From Triops longicaudatus (Eukaryota; Arthropoda; Branchiopoda; Notostraca; Triopsidae), in contig JAGQDJ010000006.1 of the NCBI GenBank assembly GCA_022885665.1, positions 124,001-188,000 of the forward strand: 64,000 nt of DNA, read 5' to 3'. The notes beneath the pieces were generated by a model. The model made no database searches, was not told where the DNA came from, and was given only the letters and a program-made list of their open reading frames with translations. This document shows positions 12,201-24,200 of the stretch, one piece after another (position 1 is the stretch's first letter; each line of letters begins with the position of its first letter). Made by a program: the position numbers and the translations under genes.

Positions 12201-13870
12201 GACTAGTGTCCTTTTTTTAACCTTTTTAGGAGGATTGTGTCTATTGAACTCATCAGCCCATAACTTGGCATCCATTTGTAACTTGACTTCTTCGAAGTAC
12301 ATAGTCCTCTCCACTTCACCCATATACCGCTTTGCAACACAATTAGTTGAATCGCGATGCCAATCTTGGCTATGCGTAAAATTGCTCAGCTTTTTCCTAC
12401 AATACAAAAGACAACATGTTTATGGAAGTTTGGTATGTTTTCTGATGTTCCACCATAAGCTACCAAATCAAATTATGTTACAGTTAAACAAAAAATAATG
12501 TGATGATGCTGGCAAGACTTTGTTTACAGTATAAATCCAACAATGTATAAGCTTTCCAACTACACAAACCATATCTTGATACTATTACACTAAGTTCTTC
12601 GTCGTTTGCTCTTTTAAGTAGCAATCATATTGTAAACTCACATTGACGTCGGCATTAGGCTGTTAAGAAATGAATTTTTCTATCATTAATACGAATTATT
12701 ATTATAGAAGGTTGTATTCAAATCTGTCGAAATATCAGGGGCATTCTATACGAAAACGTATGAAAAAAAAACATATATTTACGGCATACCATTGATATCT
12801 AACTAGTATCTAACACACCTTCGATTTCAGTTGTAAAATACGCACGCAAAAGTTCCATTTGATTATATAAAATACGTCTTATTTTATGTTGCCAGATCAG
12901 ATTAGTTTAGAATTCTCGAGGACTATGTTCCATCTACCAGAAATTTCTTAATTTTTTATAAAGAAACATTCCTTCTTGCTTTCAATATTGCACTGTTTAC
13001 TCGATCTATACTTTGTACTACTATAAAGTTCTTAAAAATACTCCCATTCCAGCTTTTTTATCTCTTATAAAAGAACCCAAAAGAGACTTACATGCGATAG
13101 CATTCGCGCATGGCTCCGTGACTAAAGGAGGTAGGTTCCATTTTAGTCACCACTTCATCTCTCACCCACTCCTTCCGCAATGCATTGTAACGAAACCGAT
13201 ACGCCTTTTCAGTGGGAAAATCATCCATGTGAAATTTTTCCCACGGATCAGTCATTGATCGAATCTGTAATAAAGATCACAAAACACATTCACACCCAAG
13301 GCGCATTTGCGAATCTAGTCTGTTTTTACCTTAACAAGTGCATGTCTCCAGGCCATCATGTTACGCTTATGTCTCTCAACATCTTCCTTGCGTTTACGCT
13401 TCTCACCCATAACCACGGAAAAGAATTTAATAGAATCACCGGGCGGAGATCCATTCTCGCTCTCCGAAACACTGACAAAAATACAAAAAAAGCGTTACTC
13501 GATGGTGAAATACTATTAATAATGCAGGGGAAGATATTCTTAATGAAAAATTACTATTTAATTACTGTCAATATCGTGATTGTGTTTAAAAATAGTTGCG
13601 AAATATCCCGTATGTTGGTCAAAGAGTAATGTATTATTTACGCATTTTATAAACTATGCTAAATAAATGAGTTCAAGATTTCCAATGCATTTAAGCTAAG
13701 CTATACCTTTCTTGTCTCGGAACATTTCGCAGCACTTCAATCGGACACAAAGGTTCCAAAACGATGTCTTCTTCATGATCATGGCAACCATTGGTGATAT
13801 GGCGTCCATTGCACTCGGCTGGCGCGGAGAAGGATTCTTTCGTGGCAGTATCCATGGCAGTTAACATCAT
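9283..13870 (-). CDS. eEF2K: Eukaryotic elongation factor 2 kinase (eEF2K)
   Basis: Eleven coding exons on the minus strand give 705 residues (human about 725): 13870-13707, 13471-13330, 13264-13092, 12396-12222, 12166-11911, 11850-11696, 11521-11360, 11291-11001, 10066-9753, 9678-9503, 9392-9283. The calmodulin-dependent alpha-kinase phosphorylates eEF2 and slows translation elongation. Visible landmarks in order: calmodulin-binding DPWEKF (108-113); GAMREC; catalytic Lys182 in VAKRY; VDVQGVGDLYTDPQIH with Asp286; GDGNLGTRGMA; zinc ligands H324, C326 and C330; a Ser-rich and Arg-rich regulatory linker; SEL1-type helical repeats; and the family C terminus ending AMKGRIANKYY...AQMEE. An in-frame TAA 18 bases upstream fixes the start at the paired ATG at 13870-13865. 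The intron after 12222 begins GTTAAA, a poor donor, but the join KK-VDIMQM matches the family. Confidence 0.95.
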
Positions 13871-16710
13871 ATTGTCTTCTATAGCAAGTTATCGCATCGA
13901 AGCTTCCCTTCAACGCTTGTGCACCCTTTCGCTTTTTCCCAACCTTCCGTGTGTGCCTAAGAATAAAGATCGCTGGGGCAGTTCGTAAAACGGCACTAGG
14001 CCAGCTTTTATAGTTCCGCGTAAGGCTGGAACAAATTCAACCGCAGGAAATTGAAAGAGTGACCACTTATCCACGCAATTGCACCAATTGCCATGCCCGA
14101 TCTTAAGCGCGATGTAGTACCGAAGTGTGCACGCCCAGGAAACATGAAGAAGTCCTGAACGTATTCGCCTAAATTCAAAAGGGAAAGAGGATCGCTGATT
14201 ATCACTAGACAAATTTGCAAAACTACCACAAAACGTCCCCGCGTAGCAACACTCGCAGTGAGCGTGTGCGCTAATCTGCAACGCGTATTTACCAAAAGTG
14301 TCGCGGGAGCAAAAACAAAAAAAGGGGAGAACGCGCCGGTTCGGTAAATGCAAACAAGACAACTCCAGGACTTTGGGTCCTGACCTACTTTTCACAGTGG
14401 ACAGGAAAAGGAACCGGAGAAGGTGACGCTCACTTGTTTCTCGACTGGAAGAGTAATAGTTTCATACAAATGTAGCACGAAACGCGTCTGTAGTCAAAAC
14501 AAATGGAAGAATTTGAGGCTTGGAGAGTGCCAACTTTGCCAAAGTCTCCGAGCTGAACACTCTGGCTATTTACCAAGTGCGTAATCACTGATAAGCAACG
14601 ACACGCTAGCCAGGACAGCGCAAAATTACCGAAAAGCTCTTTGGTCGCACCGGACTAAATAGAGAAACTGCAGCGCTAAAGGTTATGGCAGCTTTCGACC
14701 CAAACCGGATTATTTTACACCAAGGGTCATTTGCATATAACCGAGGCTGGGTACATGTGATGGACATTCGGAATCAATGCATGTCAAGGTTTCTTCCTAG
14801 CGCTTCCTTTCTATATCGCAGTTTCAAACGGAAAAGAGTAAACGCGGAAATAAATCGGCAATTCTAACGTATAAGATAAAAAAGGGAAAATTTATATTGT
14901 GTATTAAAGAGTTGGGGACCGTCCAAGGAATGTATTCCTACTTAGATGGGCATACAAAACAATAAAAGTCGGTTGTTTTTCTGTTTACTGTGAGGAACGT
15001 TGAACCTAATGAGATAACGCGACGCGTTTCTGTCTGTTTTCGAAAGTTGACTATTTTTAGCGAAGTCAACTCCTGAGTTTGCGTACGTGCACGTTGCACG
15101 TTGTACCCCATGTGTTTCCGTTGTTTTCGGCCGAATAAAGAACCTTGGATTACGACACACGACGCATGCGGTAGAAAACGGCCCTGAGAAAAGTTATTGG
15201 CTCCTTTTGGTGTAAGGAATAGGGATCGCTTAACGTTGAAGATGCCGGCACAGAAGCCTAGAACTAGTATTTCGACTCTTCGTCTTTAGTTACACTATAT
15301 CCGAACAAAGAAGTGGAAAAGACAATGGCTTCAAGGGTCATGGCAAAACGCTGCAATGCTTTCCGAACAAGAATGCATGTAGCGCAGTTTAAGCACGCAA
15401 CAATTCCTATATTACGTCTGAAGCTATCCCTCCCACGCTTTTAAAATATAACTGAATCTTAATAAAGGTACTTTCTCTGGAGTCACTGTAGAGAATTTAG
15501 AGGCTAGCGGTTGTTAAGCATACAATTACTTACTTGTACGTAGTACGGGTAAGCCTTCGAAGAAAAGTTTAGAGAAGGAAAGTGAGTCGATACTACGCAC
15601 CTTGAACTTGCACTGAACACAACAACACGGAAGGAGCTAGCAAGGTTATTTAAGAGAAGGTTAGGCCGTCGTGGTCGCTAGCGTCTGAATCTCCAGAAAC
15701 TGACGTCACTGGAATGCAGCCAATCAGCGTTGAAGAAGGCTCACAAAAGCGATTGCCAAACATCGTGGATGTTATATTCTGACTTGGAATTTGATTTTAT
15801 TACGCACAAATCTACTGTTCAATTTGTTGATTTAGCAGAATGCAATGAATTTAATAAACTCACCATCTTCTTCATGTATTTTCCGCGTACTAACAACGAA
15901 ATTTCGTGTAGGGAAAAGTGCTTATGGTCAGAAACTTTCGAAACGTTAACAACGAGAAGAATGTAGGAGTAAAATGCGACTGCAAGTAATAGGAAGAAGG
16001 GTTGACCAAATGCGTCATAAAACATGATTTCCCGTGGAAACGTGTTTCCATTGAGCTAATATTCGTTACCTTTTAGATCGGCTGTTGTTACTTGTATTCA
16101 ATTAAAGAAAATGAAAGGAAATGTAGTTGAATGAAATGAAAAGTAAGTAAAGCCTTCAGTTTCACTTTACGAATATAAAAAATGTTTATTTAACAACAAA
16201 TAAAAGAATCACACATCCTCTGTATAGAAGGTGCGCATAACATGTGATCTGTTCTCACTGGCACAGTCCGTTCGAAAACGCGCGCATTTCAATGGCATCG
16301 CGCTTTTCCACCATCTATGTTTCCCGCCACGCGACGGCCTAACCTTTACAAGCGTCGTAGGAAGTACACAAACTTGCTAGCAGACCTCTGCCACCTAGTA
16401 GTACGAGAAGTATTAACCGATTAGGGTTATAAGGCATTCAAACCGTACTCCTGTGATCCAAACCTACAGAGATGTTCAAACCACCCTAAGAGCGTAAACC
16501 TTTTTTTTTAACAATTTTTAATTATTTTATGTCTCTATAAACATCTTACAGGCGTCTTTTATTTGGGAAAGCCCTTACAGACTTTCAGCTTACTTGTGTT
16601 ATTTCGAAAGCAACGTTTTTTCGTACTCCGAATCAATTCGATTTATACCGCATTAATTTTAAAATCGTTACGGAAATAAGTTTATGAATTTCTCCAAAAA
16701 AATCAAACAA
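13871..16710. other. Spacer upstream of eEF2K
   Basis: This stretch should contain the eEF2K promoter and 5' UTR, but I could not place a start site. The long minus ORF ending at 13910 overlaps the leader, starts on GTG and has no domain. I see no other gene. Confidence 0.4.
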
Positions 16711-16716
16711 TTTATT
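16711..16716 (-). terminator. Polyadenylation signal of the GTSF1-like gene
   Basis: AATAAA on the minus strand lies about 185 bases after the stop at 16898-16900. Confidence 0.5.
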
Positions 16717-16897
16717 CCTTGTTCCCAGAATGGGAATAGTAACAAAATGCTAGCGGTAGAAAATCCAGCATAGTACACGAACTGACAGTTCATGTCACTC
16801 ATTACCTTGAGTTAAAATTTCTTGTATAAATGAGATTCAAAACAAAAGAGCAACAAATGAGAGATTCAAGAAGGCCACAACAAACTATGAAATGGAT

Positions 16898-18223
16898 TTA
16901 CTTCCAGCCACGTCCTCTGCCCGTGAATGCATAGCGGGAAGCCGAAGACAAGCTTGGAAAATCGTCTTGTATAGAGTTAAATGCAGGAGACGGAGACATA
17001 CCAGCAGACCGTCCACGTCCGTAAGAAAATTGATTAGCTAAATGATTAGCTTCCTCAAAGACGTTCTCACTGCTAGACGAAGAACCGGCACCATTAAAGA
17101 TGTTCGCAATCCGACCTATTTGAATACTTTGTAACGTAAAAACTCGTCTTGTAACAATTTTGTACTTCTTGGAAGACTAGGCTCCGTTTGAGGACGTCTA
17201 AAAGCTGGATTGGATTCGAAGGGCTTGTCCAGATGATGAAGTTGAGGGGCAGATGGATAGGCATCACGACTGCACCTACGACATAGAATTGACTCACCAT
17301 CTACATTGAAATCACCGTGTTAATACCCCTTCTCCCTTAAAACGCTTAGCCGATGACGTTCTTGCATAATATACTGTTTTTTCTTAGACTTGGTTAGTCC
17401 TTGTGGAGTTCTGCAAGAACAAGTTGAATTAAAAAAGGAAAAGTTATCCCTATTCTTATTATACATACACTGTAATCAACGAATTTTTCACCTTCTTCAT
17501 AGGGTCGTAAGTCATTGGCTGGATTTCATCATCCCAATTCTCGGAGAGACCGAACGTGTCCTCAGCTTTCGGGAATGTCTTAGGGACCACCAAATCCTTC
17601 GGTTCTTGAAAATTAGAAAGTAAAACTAGATTACACTCAACGATTAGCACCTTACTTTGGATTCCGAGAAAAAGGTTTTCTTACTTGGAGTGGCCGCAAC
17701 GCAGTGAACTGCTGTGTTTTGGCAACTCGGAGTAAGTAAAACATTCTCCAGAGCAACCAAAACTCTACTATACTGTTTTTTTTTTACTAATTACACGAAT
17801 AAGTTAAGCAAATCAACGACAGTTAAGTAAGCCGACGATTTACTTTTCTGAAACAGTGTAGAGTTGCATACTCACTATTCTATTGACTGACAAAAATAAT
17901 AACCCACGTGCAATTAATCAAGTGCATATAATGACTTACCAACCATCATCATTTTCTCGATGGTAACCTTTTCAGGACAATTTCGCAAATGTACTTCCAT
18001 CTCGGATTTCTTCACGTGATGGCTATTAGTATACTTGCAAACGCCAAATTCATGCGCATTAGGAGCCGTCTATTATAAGAATAAAAGTTAAAAATGACAG
18101 AAACACATATCTCAAGTAACACACTTGACGACAACGATGAATATGCTGCACGAATTTTTTAGGCTGGATTTGATGAGCCGGATTATAAGGGCAGGACCAC
18201 AACTGTTCAGTCCAAGAATCCAT
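16898..18223 (-). CDS. GTSF1-like: GTSF1/Asterix-like CHHC zinc-finger protein
   Basis: Six exons on the minus strand (18223-18125, 18069-17940, 17604-17469, 17410-17327, 17275-17166, 17115-16898) encode 258 residues. Two U11-48K-type CHHC fingers with exact C-X5-H-X9-H-X3-C spacing are present: C11/H17/H27/C31 and C44/H50/H60/C64. The pair is the hallmark of gametocyte-specific factor 1 (Drosophila Asterix), a partner of PIWI proteins in piRNA silencing in the germ line; its first finger binds RNA in known members. An acidic ENWDDEI segment follows, as in vertebrate GTSF1. The C terminus is longer than in vertebrates and carries RG motifs (YGRGRSAG, and GRGRGWK at the very end). Introns 4 and 5 are only about 51 and 50 bases. 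Reading through intron 4 meets a TAA. The start is the first ATG, in the context ACCATAATGG. Confidence 0.88.
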
Positions 18224-21200
18224 TATGGTAACTTTGCGCAAGCTAAACAAACAAAAAAAAAAACAGATCGGATTAGATTGTATGTCCAGAAGTGTTACAT
18301 GGCGTACGGATTTCTAATTGTTTATGTAGCTGAATTTTCAACGAAGAACAATTGTAATGAAAACTTATTTTTGCAGATTATAAATATGTTAAAAAGAAAT
18401 AGAAATCGTCACCTTTTAAGGAAACAAGAGATCCCACACTTCACTGTGAGCTATTGTTTTAGTTATGAAATGGTTATGGTAAACAAATCTAGCAGAAAAC
18501 ACAGACCTTTGTTGACACACGCCTGCCAAACTGAAGCGCGAGTTTTGAATTAGACGCTATGCAACAAGCGCCGCGCAATAACTGTAGTTCACGCGGGCCT
18601 TGTCCTCATTTATATCTTATAATGACGATATAATTTGTCGAAAACAAGAACTGTTTTAGCTAAGTTTCTAAAGTAGCTTTAGGCATTCGCAGGAGGGCGA
18701 ACCAATCATCCTAATTAATGTGAAAATGCAATGTCGAAACGTAGAAAACCAGACGCAACAGAGTCGAGCTGTTACTGTAATACCCGTTGAAAGCTCAGTT
18801 ATAGCTGTCGATAGATTGGAGGCTAGAACATTCTCTAGGGAGAACGCCAGACCGGGCGAGAAAGGGACAAAGGTTAAGGGAAGAACGTGCAACCTTTCAC
18901 CGAGAGAAACAAACAAGACCGTTACATTTCAAAACAACTTCCTTAATTTACGCAAAGCCACACGTGTGAAACGCGAGACCGATCATGCACGGATATGTGA
19001 TAACTGCTTTTCATGACATCGAGGCATTCCATGTTTCACGGAATAATATTCTAATTTTGAAAAAAAAAGGATAAACCCAAGCAAAGAGGGTGGTCTTCTA
19101 AGGATCTCGTAAAAATTAACGAGATCTTTTAAATGCAATACTTTTCGGGAGAAACAAATGGTTTACTCGTTGGCATCTTTACGAACCTCAAGGGCGTTGC
19201 ATGATTGGTGTATGAGCGCAAAGGGTTCATTTTAATAACGACGGAATCTGACCCGGTCTGGCCTTCCTTGGTTTTACATGGAAATAAGGTCATCATAGAA
19301 ATACAGGTAAAGCAGGCTGGGCGAAGGGTACGCAGTATAATTGGTAAACCTTGAACCACAGGCCAGGAAACGAGCCAGCGCACCTTTTTTTTCAATTTCT
19401 ATGCTCATTGATGAGCTTGCATTGTTGCTGCCAAGCATTGAAATGTGCACCACATTTCACGTTGGTGAGCCGGAGGTGCTGGGTTGTAAACAAGAAATGT
19501 AGGAACTCGCTCCTTGAGTTCGCGTTCCCCTTCGCTTCGATACACAACCAGGCGTGACAAATACCGAGAAAGCTTCATTATAAAAGCTAAACCCTTTCCT
19601 CAACGGCAATAACTTGTTCCAAGCAGAAATAAATGGTCACATCGATTGCTTTTCCGTTTACTTTCCCGATCACTCTTCGTGGCTATCCACCTGCTTACGT
19701 GGATGTTTTGGTCAAGTCGTGTCCATAGAGATGGTTAGCAGATTTCCAACGACTCGTTGAGAAATCAACCGAAAGTAACCATCGAAATAACCAGCTCAGG
19801 TGGAGTTATAGCACTCATAGTCCTGCGCTGCACAATATTGCTGGAATACGGAAAGATTAGGATTGTAGTTTCCAGACCAGCAAAGCAGAAAAACCCCTCG
19901 ACAGTGCGCTCAACTTTTCACTTGCATGCGTGATAAACGCTTAACGCTTCATGAAATTCCCATCACGATGGATCTTCAACACAAACGCTTATGATTCGAC
20001 TGTGCTTATTTTTGGTACCCACTCAGGGAGTTTCATAGCTTAGCTTACTTATTTATGCTGTGGGTGGATACCTAATCTTAACCATTCTCACTAGCCTACG
20101 TTTTCTGTTCGGAGGGAGCTACAATGGTGGATCACAGGTGTTGGATTTTTTTTTTTTATTTTGAATTAACGCCAGGAGTCTCGTTCTGATCCCGGATAAG
20201 CAAGTAAGAGAATAATATTCGGCATTCATTCTCTCCTTTTGGGAAGACATCCCGCAGTGTGAATGCACTGGGAAGAAAGAGTAGACACTTCAATTCATTT
20301 GCATGTCGAGTACCAAATAAGGGGGACTCGAACCTGCCTCCATGGGAGAAGGCGAAAAGAAACTATTATAAAGGCTTTGGCCCACATGGAAGGGATGACG
20401 TTTGCTGTCCGCCTTTCATCTTTCCTCTCTTTTCCATTGTGGAGTGTCAATAACTCCCTACAACCCATACTGACGTTACGAGCGCTACTAAAGCTCTCTT
20501 TTGTTATGGTTTGCCTTGTATTTCCCTTCTGTTACTCTCTGTACATTTCCAGTGGAATTTGTTCAACTATGCCGCCAGTATGTAGCTCATGTAGGAGAGA
20601 ATGCACCCCGGTTTCCTTTTATCAGCAAAAATTCAGCAAGTAACGTACTTTCTTTCTGGAGCCTTTCTGTCCAAGAATGCAGAGCATGTACTAAAGTTTG
20701 CACTAACATTCGGCACAGGCGCATGGGCAATTCATTAAAGAATAACTATCGGATACATTCCTTTTTATCCAACAAGGGCTGTGAACACAGCCGGTTCAGC
20801 TTCACCAACGCTGGTCGGACTCATTAGGATATCTTGCGCTCACAGATGACCTAGCGGCCCAGCTTTTTTGGTATGAGGAAGACCAGAGGGTGGGCCAAAC
20901 CGTGCAAATGAGCTATGCTCGGCAACGTGCGTATAGAAATGATAAGAGAAAAAGGGAGAACCAGACATTAATTCAATTTGGCATGAGACGACGCAGGTAA
21001 GTAGCACACGCACTGACCAACTCATACCCCACGGGCATAAATGAGTACTTAAGTGGATTTAATCAGGCAACGTACACAGTACAGTACTACGCATCTCCAA
21101 CAACGGCAAAAACCACTATAAGGTACGGTGTCCGACATTACGTACTACAGGAGAGGGTCTGGTTGAAAAGCCAGTGTTCGACGGGCCACAATGTTGTGTA

Positions 21201-24200
21201 CCTATTCAAGGTTACGGGCATTTATCTTTGGCGAGTGCTATCGCTTTTTCGTCCCTTTTCGAAAATTACCGAAATGGACTAGACTGAAAATGTCTTACAA
21301 GCTAGGGGCCGACGCCGCTAGACGTGAGCATCTGGCGTCAATAGCATTTTTGACTTGACGAATGCCACAATTCAACCGAGCAGACAATCACACGCCCTTA
21401 AGAAAAACCTAAACGGAAAACCACGGCTTATAATAACACAAGCGATTAGCATCCGAGAGTGGTTTAAGGAAGTGGTGCTTTACTTTTGACGCATACTAAA
21501 CAGCTAGTTAAAATAGCATGAGGCAGTTTCGTGGCTTTGGCTATACCCGTTCGAGAATTCGCCCCGCAAACTTTGACGTCACGGTCGGACCACTGCAACT
21601 TGTAAAAAGGCAAGAGGAACAGGTTAAGATTGAGGACAACCGAACAGGAACGGGACCCAGGGCATAAAAAAACGCACGCGCTACGGCTGTTTCTTGCCTA
21701 TCCCCCAGAAAAAAACGGCCAAGCAGAGCAGCACACCTTCTCTCCTGCTATTTGATTGGCGTCGTAGTGCCAAAAAAAGAGCTGTAAAGTCAAAGGAAGA
21801 GCATGTTGAAAGAGATACAGGTCTTTTTTTATTTCTCAACTTTTCCAATAAGTAACGAGACAAGTTAATAATTGCTCTCGTCCCTTTTACCTTGAGCTCT
21901 TCGAGAACGGGATTATTAATAAGGGCTGATAGCACATTGCCAGCTAGAAAACAAGATCTTATTTCATTGATACGGCATAAGTGTTCAGTCCGTCTCGAAT
22001 AGGACTAATGGAAAGGAAACTCACGGTACTGTGTACATACAGTACTGTGCGTAGACCTACCTGAAACGACCCCGTTCCCCCACATTTTGCACGCGCAACA
22101 GGTCAAAAACAAGGACAAGTCGGTTTATCCAGCAAACGGCTGAAAAACGACAACCTAGGCCACATTAGATAGACAGGTGTTCCCATTCCACGTCCACGAG
22201 GCCAAGGCCGAAACCATATGAGGTTAAGAAAACAATAGCTTTTCGAAATTTTTTCTTTCAACGCAAACCAGAGAAGGCTGACTGACCAAATTTGTCCAAG
22301 CTGCCATATTAGGAGGCTAAGCGAGAGCACAAAAGAGTATCTTAGATAAACACTTATTCATCCCAGATGTTTCCAATGCGGACTTGGGCCTGCGGAAGCA
22401 ACCAGAAGCGTCCCTCGACCCATAGGAGAAATTCTCTCAACATCGAACCAATATTAGTTCTGGTGTGCTGGCGCGCAGCTTTTTTCTTCAGAAGCCATCA
22501 GTTGTTAAGACTGTTGAGTACCGTGGTCCTTCCATTTAGGGTTGTTCGGTTTGACGTTCTTCCCATGCTGAAAGGCTCACATGGCCCAAGTCGGCGCATT
22601 CCCACGCTCAAAACATAACAATAATAACCCCTCATATTCACATGGTGACTTTTTCTTTAGGGATTCACTAACGCAAAAAGGTGGTCCGTCGACCACTTTT
22701 GAATCTTTTGTGCCCCCGAGTCCAATTCCGGTCTTAACGTAACGACGCCCTTGACGCTTTGCGTCGTTCGCATCGTTGACTGTGGGGTTTGTCGTTCCGT
22801 TTGCCTTCGCCGCCGGAAGCTTTTAGCCTTTTCTTAGCGTTGATCCTTTCTCTTCCCATGCGGGCAAGTCTATTGCATTAGAAAACCTTTGTCTCTGCGA
22901 GACTACTGCAGAGAATCTAATTAGGTTTCGCGCAATCTCACTCCTCCAGAAAAGTCGCTAATGTAACGCAACACCCGACGTTTACTGCTCTTCTGGGATG
23001 CTGCGAAAAAGGGGAGTGAGTTTCAAATTCGGGCAGCCCCCTCACATTCTCCCTCTTTTTTGCCTTTAGACGGAAATGCAAGTACGACATCTTGAAACTC
23101 GTTTCGTGTCTCAGCTCCTCTGTGCAACGTGAGAAGGTACGGGAAATGGTAAAAATGTGACTTCGCTGACAGTCGACCCGAGACGAAACGTAACAAAATG
23201 CGAAGTCTTGAGTCCCCAAGTCGTCTCACTCCATCAATTATAAGCCTAAATTTAGCTTCGGGTTCCTCGCCCCATCACGTCTATCAACGTCATTTGGGCT
23301 TTAACTTGTAATGCACCTTTGTAGGGTTCGTACACAAACCGCACATGGAAACAAACTAGTAGACCTAGGGCGACAACTTGTGAAAACTTGCCTATGGTTG
23401 GTTTATACTATACATGCATGATATGCTCATGCATGATAAGGAGAGAAAGAGACATAGAGAAATTGCACGCACGTAAAAGTAATGTTTAGCCTTTGTAGCT
23501 GGAGACTCTTCACCGTCATTATCATGCATCATATGCTCAATCGACAACTCGGCTGTACAAAACACGGTAAAAAAAAATCATGGAAAACTACAGAGGTGAA
23601 GGGAAATTGCCAAGTCAAGGTTAAAGCAGTCTACATAGCGTTCTTCCTAAACCTTGTCTATTTTTAAAGAAAGAAAATTACCATTTGAGGCTTCGCAAAC
23701 AAGAGATTGTACTTTCTTTGAAACTTTTGGAGCATTCCTCTAAATTGCTGTGCTCTCAACTTCACAGACGCTCAAACTTCTGCCCGTAAACTTCTTCCGC
23801 ACTCGTACCACGTAAAAATCCTTTTCTCAACGGGTTCATTACAGACGTGGAGAAGACCCGTTCAATGAAACGATCGAAGAAAGCGAATTAGTCAACATTT
23901 CTTGTGGGCTTTTACTAGATGATATTTCAGCCCGTGCTGAATCGGTATCCTGTCTTATTATAGCAATTCAAGGCATGCTCAGAACAATGACTCAATCTTC
24001 ATTAGGACAGGAGGGGAAAGTCCGTTATTCGCAATCCTGGTTCACCGCATTATTTTGCGTTACACGTTTTGGGAGGGTAAGAGGGAAGCTTGCATCGAAT
24101 TACTATTCAAATCATTGTAGGTTCTTTACAAATGGATCCGGGAAACCTGAAAAAAGCAAGAAACCATTCGATGATAGATGAGGAAGACCATAAGCATAGA

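Noticed and set aside
13910..14395. 161-codon minus ORF upstream of eEF2K
   Set aside because: It begins on GTG, has no domain, and overlaps the leader of a gene whose start is fixed by an in-frame stop.
20316..20350. tRNA T-arm-like GGTTCGAGTCC on the minus strand
   Set aside because: The stem does not pair (GCAGG against CCCCC) and no D- or anticodon arm is found at the right distance.
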